Positions 53,888 to 62,622 of a stretch of DNA of 64,000 nt are shown piece by piece. The translations under genes were made by a program, and so were the position numbers. Source of the DNA: CAUZIB01 sp963663925 (GTDB lineage Bacteria > Acidobacteriota > Vicinamibacteria > Vicinamibacterales > UBA8438); the NCBI GenBank assembly GCA_965237405.1, contig OZ250139.1, forward strand, positions 3,162,001 through 3,226,000, given 5' to 3'. The notes beneath the pieces are model-generated. The model was not told the DNA's origin, ran no database searches, and saw only the letters and a program-made list of their open reading frames with translations. How positions within the stretch are numbered: position 1 is the stretch's first letter; each line of letters opens with the position of its first letter.

Positions 53888-53919
53888 CTAGCCCGCACCG
53901 ATCCCGATCCACAGTTCCT

Positions 53920-54864
53920 TCACCGACCGATGCGGTACGACATTGGCCTGCCAAGCCCAGTCATCTGATTCAGGATGTTGCACGCGAGGACGACCTCAGT
54001 CCCCCGCCCTGCGGGGCTGCACGCTCGAAGGCTGTCTCCGATGATCGACTTGTAGCGGAAGAACGCGTTCTCCACGCGGGCCTGCCCATGATAGCCCGAC
54101 GTCTGCTTCCAGCGTCGCCGTCCTCTCTCCTTGACCGCCAGGATCGTGCGATCACGAGCGCCCGACCGCGGTCCGTATCGAGACACGTGGGCCGTCCTCG
54201 TCGGCGGAACCACGACGGTCGCGCCACGCGCACCGGCGGCCTCGTAAAAGCCGATCGTCTCGGAGGCGGCATCCGCCGTCACCCGTCCGAGGGCGCCGTC
54301 GGTCGCCTCGATCAGCGTGATCCCAGTCGTCGCATCGTCAACGCTCGCCTCCGTCAGGGCCCGGGCGACGATCACACCCGATCGGTCGACACCGAAATGC
54401 CGCGTCTTCCAGCCTCGCCTCCCCCGTCCTCCATGTTTCGCCGCGGCCCATTCACCCTCGCCCACGATCGAGAGTCCCGTGCTGTCGACCATGAGATGCA
54501 GGCCGGCATCTGCGGGGGCGCGACGCAGCGGGAGGACGAGATGCTGGCCACGCCGGGAGAGCGTGGTGTGATCGGGCGCGGACAGGTCGAGACCCAGCAT
54601 CCCGAAGATCGACGTCAAGAAGCCTTCAGTCTGCCGCAAGGGCAGGTGGAAAATGAGCCGGAGCGTCAGCGCGGTTTCGATGGCGAGATCGGAATATGGC
54701 CGCTGCCCGCCACGTTGGCCGACGCCCACGGCCTCCCAAGTGGCGATCGCATCCGGGGCCACCCACACGGTGATATCGCCGCGCTGGACCAGCGCTCGGT
54801 CGTATGCCGGCCAATTCCCGACGTGGTATTGTGTCGTGTACTTCGGGTGCACGCTCGACTGCAT
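53920..54864 (-). CDS. IS5-group DDE transposase (intact)
   Basis: From ATG 54864 (MQSSVHPKYTTQYHVGNWPA): YDRALVQRGDITVWVAPDAI, SDLAIETALTLRLIFHLPLR, DLSAPDHTTLSRRGQHLVLP, LHLMVDSTGLSIVGEGEWAA (D), LGRVTADAASETIGFYEAAG (D) and RVENAFFRYKSIIGDSLRAC (E). About 315 residues. It is the only complete-frame member of this IS in the window. The same frame continues upstream, without a stop, into a truncated permease, forming a chimeric frame of 522 codons. Confidence 0.9.
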   Translation of the reverse strand: MQSSVHPKYTTQYHVGNWPAYDRALVQRGDITVWVAPDAIATWEAVGVGQRGGQRPYSDLAIETALTLRLIFHLPLRQTEGFLTSIFGMLGLDLSAPDHTTLSRRGQHLVLPLRRAPADAGLHLMVDSTGLSIVGEGEWAAAKHGGRGRRGWKTRHFGVDRSGVIVARALTEASVDDATTGITLIEATDGALGRVTADAASETIGFYEAAGARGATVVVPPTRTAHVSRYGPRSGARDRTILAVKERGRRRWKQTSGYHGQARVENAFFRYKSIIGDSLRACSPAGRGTEVVLACNILNQMTGLGRPMSYRIGR

Positions 54865-54950
54865 GTCGAGATCATGCACCTGCTGTCGCCACGATGGCCA
54901 GGAGGTCGATCGTGGCTCACCGAGGGCGCGGGATCCGTGCACCAACGCCG

Positions 54951-55587
54951 CGATCCTGGTGACGGGCGCTGCCATGCGCCACGGCCGCGCGCTGACCAGC
55001 GCGATGACGCCGAACAGCGTCACCGAGACGGCACGCGCCGCCACGAGAGGCCACATGCCTGCCTGGACGTCTGTTTCGGCCAGGGCAAGGAAGAACAATC
55101 CGATCGCCACGCCCGACGGGAGCGCGAGCCCGACACCAGGCGGCAGCGCCCAGGCCCGCACCGACACGGGCCCCGCCGCTGCCTCCTGCTGACTGACCAG
55201 CACGATGGCCACGATCGCCAGCGCGATGCCGAGCATCGTCAGCGGCGCGAGCCGTTCGCCGAGCACGACATCGGTGACGACCGGAATCATCACTGCGCAC
55301 ACGGCCGTCGTCGGAGCCACGACCGCCATCCTCCCCACGGCAAGCGCCCGATACAGGAGCGTCACCCCGACGCCACCGGCCAATCCGGCCGCGCCGCCCC
55401 AGACCAGATCGCGCGCGGCAGGTGTGGCCTCGGGCAACAACGGCAGACTGAGCGCCAGCAGCGTCAGGCCACAGCCCTGCGACGTCACGACGATGGCGAG
55501 GGTGTTCGCTCTGCGCGAGGCGAGGCCGCCAAGGAAATCGGCTGCGCCTTACAGCGCCGCCGAACTGAGTGCGAGCAGGTAAGCCAT
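54951..55587 (-). pseudogene. EamA/DMT-type permease, truncated by IS5 and carrying a nonsense codon
   Basis: From ATG 55587: MAYLLALSSAAL, an in-frame TAA, then GAADFLGGLASRRANTLAIV, LTLLALSLPLLPEATPAARD, GGAAGLAGGVGVTLLYRALA, VVAPTTAVCAVMIPVVTDVV and GIALAIVAIVLVSQQEAAAG: repeated hydrophobic helices of a drug/metabolite transporter. Relatives have Tyr where TAA stands. The last helices are replaced by the IS5 element. Inactive. Confidence 0.85.
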
Positions 55588-55684
55588 GGAGACTCTGTGA
55601 CGGGTGGTCGTCGGGCGACGTGGGGGAGAACGAACCCGCAGCCCGGTCCGCGTTCGTGCCCTACGGGGTAACCTGGAGCCCGAC

Positions 55685-56245
55685 ATGAGCGCAGAAAGAG
55701 GCTCTTGGTCAGTGTACCTGTTGTGCTGGAGACGGCATGGCGGGTTGCAATACATCGGCATGTCGCAGGACGTTGACCGCCGAATCAACGCGCACCGAAA
55801 GGCCGGCCGGCTCCCGTTTGCGCTGCTCGGTGACCCGGCCGTTGAAGTCTTACATGTCGGCCTTGACGTGTACGCGGCCTGCGACGCCGAACGCCGCGAG
55901 ATCATGGCACGCCGGACGATGACGCCGCACGGCTATAACGAGTCGTCGGGCGGGGAGTACGCGGGATCGCGGAGCGATACCCTGTTTAGCTCGGACCACC
56001 TATATCGGCTATCTCGCGCGGCTGTTGGGATGGAGCACATGGACGGGGCCACGCACGAGGAGGAAGCAGGGGGTCTTGCCACGTCCGGCGTCGAAGCTGT
56101 GATGGAGCGGTACTGGGAGGCGTGCTCGGTCGTGGTCGAGCTTTGGCGCAGTGGCGTTTATGTGGGGCGGATCGCACGGCGCGCGGGTCTTGGACACGGC
56201 TACATCTACGGGATGCTGCGGGATGCGGGGGAGAACCCCAAATAA
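55685..56245 (+). CDS. GIY-YIG nuclease-domain protein
   Basis: The 186-residue product begins MSAERGSWSVYLLCWRRHGG, then LQYIGMSQDVDRRINAHRKA: a GIY-YIG core (V-Y-L ... Q-Y-I-G-M-S) with the conserved Arg (R-R-I) and a following A-x-x-R-R-E-I helix bearing the metal-binding Glu. The C-terminal 70 residues (VEAVMERYWEACSVVVELWR, SGVYVGRIARRAGLGHGYIY) include a likely HTH. Stand-alone GIY-YIG proteins are often homing or phage-borne nucleases. The ATG at 55685 fits the domain start better than the ORF limit at 55604. Confidence 0.75.
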   Translation: MSAERGSWSVYLLCWRRHGGLQYIGMSQDVDRRINAHRKAGRLPFALLGDPAVEVLHVGLDVYAACDAERREIMARRTMTPHGYNESSGGEYAGSRSDTLFSSDHLYRLSRAAVGMEHMDGATHEEEAGGLATSGVEAVMERYWEACSVVVELWRSGVYVGRIARRAGLGHGYIYGMLRDAGENPK

Positions 56246-56248
56246 CGT

Positions 56249-56362
56249 CTATTCCGTAGCCTTAGCCGTCCCGCCCTTGCGTCCCAACTCCATGGCCGCC
56301 TTGTTCTTGCCGTCCTCGGCCGTCGCCTCTTCAATCTCGCCTGTCGGTCTCGAATTCGTCAT
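56249..56362 (-). CDS. 37-residue protein with KGG motif
   Basis: The frame MTNSRPTGEIEEATAEDGKN and KAAMELGRKGGTAKATE ends with a TAG. The L-G-R-K-G-G-x-A segment is the KGG motif of small stress-type or DNA-associated bacterial proteins, which normally continue further. Its ATG overlaps the stop of the transposase gene (TGATGA), so it may be co-translated with it. It could be a passenger of that IS or the start of a gene the IS cut. Confidence 0.55.
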   Translation of the reverse strand: MTNSRPTGEIEEATAEDGKNKAAMELGRKGGTAKATE

Positions 56363-57453
56363 CAGGCCGCCGCTGGAAGCTGGACCATGCCCCGGCAGTG
56401 GGAGATCCAACGCACATGGTTGAATTCGGCACGGGCCGCCGTGCGTTCGCCCGCGAAGCCTAACGGCGTGTAGCCTGCCAACGACGCATGGCTCCGTGCC
56501 GCGTTGTAGTAGGCCTGGAAGTCGGCGAGCTTCCGCTCCAGATCACCGGCATTCCAGAACAACACATGATCCAGGAATTCTCGCCGCATCGTCCCGATCA
56601 GCCGTTCCACAAAGGGGTGTGACAGGGGCACATGGGGCACCGTCTTGATTTCGTCGATCTCCAGAAGCCGAAGGTTCGCGGTCCACCGATACGCCTCGAA
56701 CAACGGATCATGATCCGTACTGAGATGTCGCGGCGCGCCCCGCCCATGAATGGCGGCGTTGCACATGCGGCAGAGGCTGGGTGCATCGACCGGTCCGCGA
56801 TGCACACCGAATCCCACGAGGCGCCGCGTGAACTGGTCCATGACCACGAGCACCCAGTCGCTCTGGAGCACGATGGACGCACAGCGCAAGAGGTCCACGC
56901 TCCACAGACTGTCTGTCGTGTGTCCGACGAACGACAACCACGAGGGCCCGGTTCCGCCCGGGGCTGGACGATAGCGTTTCGCCAGCACGCGGTGCACGAC
57001 GTTCTTGTCGATGTCGACCCCGAACGTCTGCGAGATGATGCGCGCAATCCGCGGGCACCCGAATCGAGGATTGCGCGATTTGAGCTCGACGATGGCGCGG
57101 ATGAGCGACTCGCTCGGCCCCTTGGGGCCCGGCTTCTTCGGTCGCGCGCTTGAGGAAAACAATCGGCGGTACTTGCCGCGCACCAGCGCCTGATGGAAGG
57201 TCAGCAACGTGGACGGGCGCAGTCCGATGGCGACCTTGCGAATCCGTCCCGGACTCAGAAAAAGCGCCCCGAATCCGCATAGGAGCCGATCGCCCACTCT
57301 GAGGTTCGGCGCACGCTGGCGCGAACGGCGCAGCACGATCAGCTGCTGCTTGAGCAGGAGATTCTCAGCGATGACGGCTCGCCCGCCGCCGGGTCTGCAG
57401 AGCTTCGCGGCTGTGACGGCCAGGTGAAGCAGGGGGAGCCGGAGATCCTTCAT
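56362..57453 (-). CDS. Integrase-core (rve) transposase, another IS family
   Basis: The 363-residue protein reads MKDLRLPLLHLAVTAAKLCR, AVIAENLLLKQQLIVLRRSR, SLIRAIVELKSRNPRFGCPR (HTH region), IARIISQTFGVDIDKNVVHR, TDSLWSVDLLRCASIVLQSD (first D), PRHLSTDHDPLFEAYRWTAN (second D) and SHPFVERLIGTMRREFLDHV (E). Related to but distinct from the GTAAGGTGCG element. No clear terminal repeats were seen; the upstream flank near 57490 (GGTGTCCCAGGCCTC) may be one end. Confidence 0.9.
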   Translation of the reverse strand: MKDLRLPLLHLAVTAAKLCRPGGGRAVIAENLLLKQQLIVLRRSRQRAPNLRVGDRLLCGFGALFLSPGRIRKVAIGLRPSTLLTFHQALVRGKYRRLFSSSARPKKPGPKGPSESLIRAIVELKSRNPRFGCPRIARIISQTFGVDIDKNVVHRVLAKRYRPAPGGTGPSWLSFVGHTTDSLWSVDLLRCASIVLQSDWVLVVMDQFTRRLVGFGVHRGPVDAPSLCRMCNAAIHGRGAPRHLSTDHDPLFEAYRWTANLRLLEIDEIKTVPHVPLSHPFVERLIGTMRREFLDHVLFWNAGDLERKLADFQAYYNAARSHASLAGYTPLGFAGERTAARAEFNHVRWISHCRGMVQLPAAA

Positions 57454-57728
57454 GCGCGAGACAGCGTAGGTCAGAACTCAGGCGCCACGCAATGGTGTCC
57501 CAGGCCTCGATTTAGCGACCGAATTCGGAATTCGAGACCCACAGCCTTTGTGCTTGTCCAGTGGGGCCACAATGTTGAATGTCGTTGGCGTTAGCCCGAA
57601 AGGTAGAATTCAGGAGTTCGAACGGATCGTCGTTACAATAGACGGCGAAGAAATCGCGATGCGGAGAAAGACTTGCGAGAACCGCGGGGGCACCCTGGCC
57701 AAATGCCGTGACGCGGCAGTGGTTCACG
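57454..57728. other. Divergent region before the right glycan module
   Basis: About 275 bp. A minus-strand frame (57512-57727) starting MNHCRVTAFGQGAPAVLASL and continuing SPHRDFFAVYCNDDPFELLN has protein-like composition and could be a gene start cut at about 57515 by the IS. No family is recognised. Confidence 0.35.
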
Positions 57729-58850
57729 ATGACCGTGTCGCGGCCTAACCGAGAGGTCCATGGCGTCTTCCTGCATGAGACGAAACTTGACGACCTGTCT
57801 CAGGCTCACACCGTCTTGCGGGCACGCGACGAGCTCAGAGAGCAGGGGGTTCATCTGGACTGCCACGCTACGGGCACCGGCCGCGGAGTGGCTGCGAGCG
57901 TTCGTGATGACCACGAGTTCATTCTGGCGACGGCTGGGCACAGTAGGCTCCACCATCCGCCTCTCGAGACGGTGCTCTCCGTCGGTCTTCCGACCTTTGT
58001 GTTCGCTCGCGGGCCGGCTTCGTCAGTAGGGACAGTCGCGGCGCGGTTGCTCGCTGATGACCGCGTGACGAGTATTATCCGCAACGCAAACCTCGCCGAT
58101 CCCACTCTCAATAACCTCGTGTCCGAGGAGGTTAAGCATCGGTATCACGTGCAGTTGCTCCGCGAGGATGAGGGCAACGTCGGCCTCCCGCCGAAAGAGA
58201 TGCCAATCGCTGCGGCGGCCTTTGACAAGCTGCTCACGGGCTTCACGTCGGCAACGTATCCACGCATGGACGTCGTTGCGGAGCACACATGGAAACTTGG
58301 CAAGCTGTTTCCCTACGACATCTCGTTCGTTGGCAAAACGCACTACAGCGACCCGGCGCTCGAGCGTCACAGAACACGGGCGGCACAGGCTTTGTCCGCC
58401 CTGAGCGCCTCAGGTGTCAAGGTACACCTCGCCATCACCAAAACGTACAGCAGGCGAAGATACGCAAGCGTGATGCGCCGGTCCAAGATCGCGCTCTCAC
58501 CTTGGGGCTATGGTGAGGTATGCCTTCGTGACTTCCAGGCGATGCTGTCGGGGGCCGTACTCATCAAGCCAGACATGAGCCACGTGACCACCGAGCCACC
58601 CATCTACCGGGCGAACGAGACCTACCTTCCGTGCCAGCGGGACTTCTCCGACCTCGATGACCTGGTGGACCGGGTGGTGAGCCAGTGGAAGCAGTTCCGA
58701 GAGCTGCGGGAGCGCGCGTACGAGCTCATCACCACGTTGCGCACATCGCGAAACATCGCCGCCCTGCTGGCCGGGCTGATCTTCAAGGGGCTCGCGCTTC
58801 ACGGTGCAGGCACCCCCGCCGGAATCCCCGTTTCCCAATCTCGGTCGTAG
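57729..58850 (+). CDS. Exostosin-like glycosyltransferase
   Basis: The 373-residue protein has GT-B-like C-terminal features: LFPYDISFVGKTHYSDPALE, VHLAITKTYSRRRYASVMRR, SKIALSPWGYGEVCLRDFQA, MLSGAVLIKPDMSHVTTEPP and LPCQRDFSDLDDLVDRVVSQ. The P-W-G-Y-G-E-x-x-x-R-D-F-E/Q-A pattern is that of exostosin-family and related transferases that bind the nucleotide sugar. The ATG at 57729 gives a sensible N-terminus. First gene of the right glycan module, followed 47 bp later by a methyltransferase. Confidence 0.75.
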   Translation: MTVSRPNREVHGVFLHETKLDDLSQAHTVLRARDELREQGVHLDCHATGTGRGVAASVRDDHEFILATAGHSRLHHPPLETVLSVGLPTFVFARGPASSVGTVAARLLADDRVTSIIRNANLADPTLNNLVSEEVKHRYHVQLLREDEGNVGLPPKEMPIAAAAFDKLLTGFTSATYPRMDVVAEHTWKLGKLFPYDISFVGKTHYSDPALERHRTRAAQALSALSASGVKVHLAITKTYSRRRYASVMRRSKIALSPWGYGEVCLRDFQAMLSGAVLIKPDMSHVTTEPPIYRANETYLPCQRDFSDLDDLVDRVVSQWKQFRELRERAYELITTLRTSRNIAALLAGLIFKGLALHGAGTPAGIPVSQSRS

Positions 58851-58897
58851 AACCGAGACCAGCTGACCGGAAGGGCATCACGGAACGAACAGAGTCA

Positions 58898-59674
58898 ATG
58901 GCGCGACCGAAATTGAACTTTCTTCAAAGACTGCGGTTTGCCGTTCGCCGAGGTATGGCCTATCTCGGTATGCCAGTGGAATTTACCTCTCTCGAAGGAC
59001 ACCATCGAAAAAAGAACTTCGCGAAAGATCTGATCCGGCACCAGCAGCAGCACGGGCTGGCGGAACTGTTCGCTATCAAGGTCGAACAAGTCGAGCGATT
59101 CGTCGAAGAGTCTGGTGCACTTCCGAGTCTGGACAAACGTTGGCACAGGCCCGGCCGATTCGACGGCGTAGGCACCCCGATGGGTGAGTTCGATCGGAAG
59201 ACCTTGTACGCAGCCGTGCGGGCCACGAAGCCGAACATCGTCGTCGAAACCGGCACAGCGGCCGGAGCATCGTCGACATTCGTGTTGGCCGCGCTCGAGA
59301 AGAATGGCCGCGGGTATATGCATTCCATCGATCATTCGGACACGTCCGAGAACGTCGGGATCCTGATCCCCGAGGAACTGCGCCGCAGGAACAAGCTTCA
59401 TTCTGGGGACAGTCTCGCGCTGCTGCCATCCCTACTCCCCGAGATCGGCCCGATCGATTTCTTCATCCACGACAGTCACCACTCGTACGACCACATGACG
59501 GCCGAGTATGAGTTGGCGCTCCAGCACCTACGACCCGGAGGCGTGATCGCTTCCCACGACGTGCTGTATTGCAACGCTTGGGAGCACTTTGTGAGGAAAC
59601 ACCGAATCAGTCGCGTTCAAGCTGTCAGGAATTTCGGCTTGTGCGTCGTCGATCGGCCCATTCGCGATCGCTGA
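58898..59674 (+). CDS. Class I SAM-dependent methyltransferase (Methyltransf_24-type)
   Basis: The 258-residue product starts MARPKLNFLQRLRFAVRRGM (basic N-terminus). The catalytic fold is in KPNIVVETGTAAGASSTFVL (motif I), GRGYMHSIDHSDTSENVGIL, LHSGDSLALLPSLLPEIGPI, DFFIHDSHHSYDHMTAEYEL (D-S/G-x-H-x-Y, the mark of the family that also includes cephalosporin hydroxylase-like proteins) and GGVIASHDVLYCN. Likely methylates a sugar. A start at ATG 58898 fits better than the ORF limit. Confidence 0.85.
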   Translation: MARPKLNFLQRLRFAVRRGMAYLGMPVEFTSLEGHHRKKNFAKDLIRHQQQHGLAELFAIKVEQVERFVEESGALPSLDKRWHRPGRFDGVGTPMGEFDRKTLYAAVRATKPNIVVETGTAAGASSTFVLAALEKNGRGYMHSIDHSDTSENVGILIPEELRRRNKLHSGDSLALLPSLLPEIGPIDFFIHDSHHSYDHMTAEYELALQHLRPGGVIASHDVLYCNAWEHFVRKHRISRVQAVRNFGLCVVDRPIRDR

Positions 59675-59692
59675 GTCGAAGCGCTGAGCCAG

Positions 59693-60946
59693 TCAGCGGT
59701 CAGGCCGCGCGGCGTCATCGGTTGAGCGACTCATCTCGACATCGATTCCTCGGACACCGAGATGTCGCGCGTATAGCGCTTCGATCGCGTCGACCATGCG
59801 ATACATGTCGAACTCGACTACCCGTGCGCGCCCTGCCTCGCCCATTGCTCGCGCGCGTTCTGGATCGCGCAGGAGCGCCGCCAGCGCCGCGCCGAGCGCG
59901 GCAGGATCGCGCGGTGGAACAAGTATGCCAGTCTCTCCGTGGACGATCGCCTCGGCGCTGCCGTCGATCGCCGTCGCCACGACGGGTAAGCCGGCCGCCA
60001 TCGCCTGCGGAATGACGCGAGGCAATCCTTCCCACAGAGAGGAGAGCGCGAGTACATCGGCCGCCGACAAGAGTTCCGGCACGTCGCGTCGGATTCCAGT
60101 CAAGATGAGGCGTTTGCCAAGGCCCAACTCGCGCCGTCGTGTCTCAACGGCGTTGCGCAAGGGACCGTCTCCGACGATCACCACACGTGCGTCAGGCACG
60201 TCACGAACCAGGCGGGCGACGGCGTCGATGAGGTCGAGCGGGGCCTTTTGTGGCGTGAGCCGCATCACGCTGATCACGACACGATCGCTCTTCGCGAGAC
60301 CGAGTTCAGCGCGCACCGCCTCCCGCCGCTGCCTTGATGCCCCAAAGCGCGCGATGTCGATACCACTGCGGATGGTGGTATAGAGACCGGGTTGTCCGAT
60401 ACCAATTGACAGTCCGCGCTCGGCATCACGGGGGGTCACCGTGATGAGCGCGTCGGTGAAGCGGGCCCACCAACGCTCGAGCGACACGTACGCGTTGCGG
60501 ACCAGCGGACGCTGTCGGTCGTTGAAACCCCATCCGTGGACTGTGTGCACGACCACGGGCACGCGCGCAATGCGCGCCGCCAGCCGCGCAAGGATACCGG
60601 CCTTGGAGCTGTGCGTGTGCACCACGTCATACTGTCCCCGACGGAAGACTCGCACCAGCGACAAGAGTGCGATCGCGTCCATGAGGGGGTTGACCCCGCA
60701 GGTGCGAGCCTCCGAGACGAGGGACCCTTCGGGACCAAGAGTTGGTCCCAGTATCAGGTCTGACGCAAAACGGCCACGGCGCCGGTGCTCGACAACTGAC
60801 GCGAGCGTGTTCTCCTGCGCGCCGCCCACGATGAGACGAGTAATGACGTGGGCCACGCGAGGTCGGCGTGTCGGGTTGCTCAACGGAGACGGCATCCAAC
60901 GTTCGGCGTAAAATCGATCGAGTCTGGCGGCGTTCCCGTTTTGCAT
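59693..60946 (-). CDS. GT4 family glycosyltransferase
   Basis: The 417-residue GT-B enzyme reads RVAHVITRLIVGGAQENTLA (first strand, G-G-A-Q), VHTHSSKAGILARLAARIAR, VVVHTVHGWGFNDRQRPLVR, VTPRDAERGLSIGIGQPGLY, RVVISVMRLTPQKAPLDLID, VVIVGDGPLRNAVETRRREL, LALSSLWEGLPRVIPQAMAA (E-x7-E-like motif with E-G-L-P) and a C-terminal helix MVDAIEALYARHL. Not frameshifted. It follows the ABC-like gene by 12 bp in the same direction. Donor sugar unknown. Confidence 0.92.
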   Translation of the reverse strand: MQNGNAARLDRFYAERWMPSPLSNPTRRPRVAHVITRLIVGGAQENTLASVVEHRRRGRFASDLILGPTLGPEGSLVSEARTCGVNPLMDAIALLSLVRVFRRGQYDVVHTHSSKAGILARLAARIARVPVVVHTVHGWGFNDRQRPLVRNAYVSLERWWARFTDALITVTPRDAERGLSIGIGQPGLYTTIRSGIDIARFGASRQRREAVRAELGLAKSDRVVISVMRLTPQKAPLDLIDAVARLVRDVPDARVVIVGDGPLRNAVETRRRELGLGKRLILTGIRRDVPELLSAADVLALSSLWEGLPRVIPQAMAAGLPVVATAIDGSAEAIVHGETGILVPPRDPAALGAALAALLRDPERARAMGEAGRARVVEFDMYRMVDAIEALYARHLGVRGIDVEMSRSTDDAARPDR

Positions 60947-60958
60947 CGGCGCAGAGGC

Positions 60959-62610
60959 CTACGCCTCTTCGTCCTCCTCGTCGTCCATCGACACCCCGAA
61001 GACGCCTGTCGCGCGCCCCGCCTTGTCGTCCACCCGCGCCCGCACGTCGGCGAACGATGCGAGGGCCATGCGACTCTCCGCCGTCCCGAGCGGAACGCTC
61101 GCCTGGAATGTGTCGTCGTCGACAACGATGAGATGCCGTTCGCCGAACGTGCCGACCCGGGCTTCGTCGCAGTATACGATGGCCGTCACGCCGTCGCATA
61201 TCGGTCCAGGAACGTCCGCGCCGCCGGCGGTTCCATCGCGAAGATCTGTTCGGCCTCCACGAGACGAATCGGGATGTCCTCACCGGCGCACGCCGAGCTG
61301 TCGGCGGGTTGCACCCACGCCGAGGCCAGCGGACGCCCCGTGGCCGACGCCCGCGCTTGCACGAACGCCGCCTGCATCAGCTGAGGTCCCGCCACCGCCG
61401 CTAACGCGATGCGGTCTCCGCCGCGGACGCCGACCGACGTCCCGTCCGGAAGCGCCCCCAACGCGACGCTGCCGCCGCGGCCGGCGTGGCCGAGCTGTTC
61501 TTCGTCGATCCGCCGGCCGCTTTGGATAAACTGGATGAACACGACGAGACGCGAATAGCGCCGACTCACCGTGCCAAAGGTCCGCGGCACCGCGAAGCAG
61601 CCGTTGACGGCGATGCGCAATCCACCCAGATAAACGATGAAGATCGGCCAGTCGCCGTTACCGGCGATGATGCGGTACGCGAGATACAACGCCGCCAGCG
61701 TTCCGACCACCACGACCCCACTCTGAAGCAACACCTTGATGTCGTTCGCGATTCGGCGTCGCCCAATCATCACCTCCGCCAGCGTGACGGCACTGCTGAG
61801 CGTCTCTGGCACGCCAGCCCCAGGCGGCGACTGAAGCAACGCACGCAACTCTTCCGTGAACGCCTTCTTCCCGCGCACCATGCGGTCGGGGATCTTCACT
61901 TGCCGCTTCATCGAGGGATAGAGAAGCGTGCACCATAGAGCCGCCGCGATACCGAGCATCGAGGTTAGCACCGGATCGATCACCAACAGCGCCACGGCGG
62001 CGACGCCCCCTCCGACCAGCGGCGTCACCGCACTCAGGAGCGCCACAGTGGACGATGCAGCGACTCTGCAGCCGAGGTTTACCTTCGCCAGTCCGCTCTT
62101 GAGGACAATCCGGCTCGCGTCGGGTGCCCGCGGATCGGGGAGGCGTCTGGCGATCCGGATGACCTCCGTCAGGCGGCGCGCTAAATCCTCCTCGCCGATC
62201 CTAATGACCGTCCTCTGCGACAGGTAGAGGAACAAAGCGCTCCCGAGAAAGCAGGCGGCCGAGCCAGCGACGACGGTCCCCAGCAGCCACAGGTCTTCTC
62301 GCGCGCGCAACTCGACTCCGAACGGACCCAGCGATACGACGGCATCGGACTGGGCTTGGGCCGTGTACCAATACAACGTGCCGAGCGCGGCCGCTTGCGC
62401 ACCGACGGAGAGCTGCCCGAGCGCAAACACGCCTGCGGCCGTCAGTTTGCGCTCCTCGATGCCGCGCATCAACAGCCACACGAGGTTCGTCATGTAATTG
62501 GCGCCGCCGCGTATGACGGATCGTCCGATCGTCAGATGTCGCGCGACGGCGTCGCGCAGCCGGCCAAGACTGTGCGAAGGCTTCTCCGTAACGGCTTCGC
62601 TTCCTGACAT
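60959..62610 (-). pseudogene. ABC-exporter-like membrane protein, second copy, split near its C-terminus
   Basis: The main frame (61186-62610, 474 residues) parallels the protein at 9243-10874: VFALGQLSVGAQAAALGTLY, RLTEVIRIARRLPDPRAPDA, LYLAYRIIAGNGDWPIFIVY, FTVRGGDRIAL-type pseudo-NBD start (GVRGGDRIALAAV) and RTFLDRYATA, then a TGA. A second frame (60959-61189) begins at a GTG overlapping that TGA and carries the missing end: TAIVYCDEARVGTFGERHLI, then SMDDEEDEEA. Comparison with the other copy predicts ...DGVTAIVY across a one-base change. No Walker A or signature is present. It may be a true frameshift, a sequencing indel, or two coupled polypeptides. Confidence 0.75.
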
Positions 62611-62622
62611 GGCTCGCAGGAC

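Larger units (their letters stand above)
52240..54950 (-). mobile_element. IS5-group element split by an IS1182 insertion
   Basis: The left end AGGCGTTGTTGCATGAATCG is at 52240-52259 and is separated from the rest (53888 onwards, CCCGCACCGATCC) by IS1182. The right end is near 54950, GTGCACCAACGCC. Without IS1182 the element is about 1.09 kb, like the others. Its transposase frame is intact. The element itself sits in an EamA-type permease gene. Confidence 0.8.

Noticed and set aside
54088..55671. 527-codon plus-strand ORF
   Set aside because: Antisense of the IS5 transposase and EamA gene, with the biased composition of a shadow frame.
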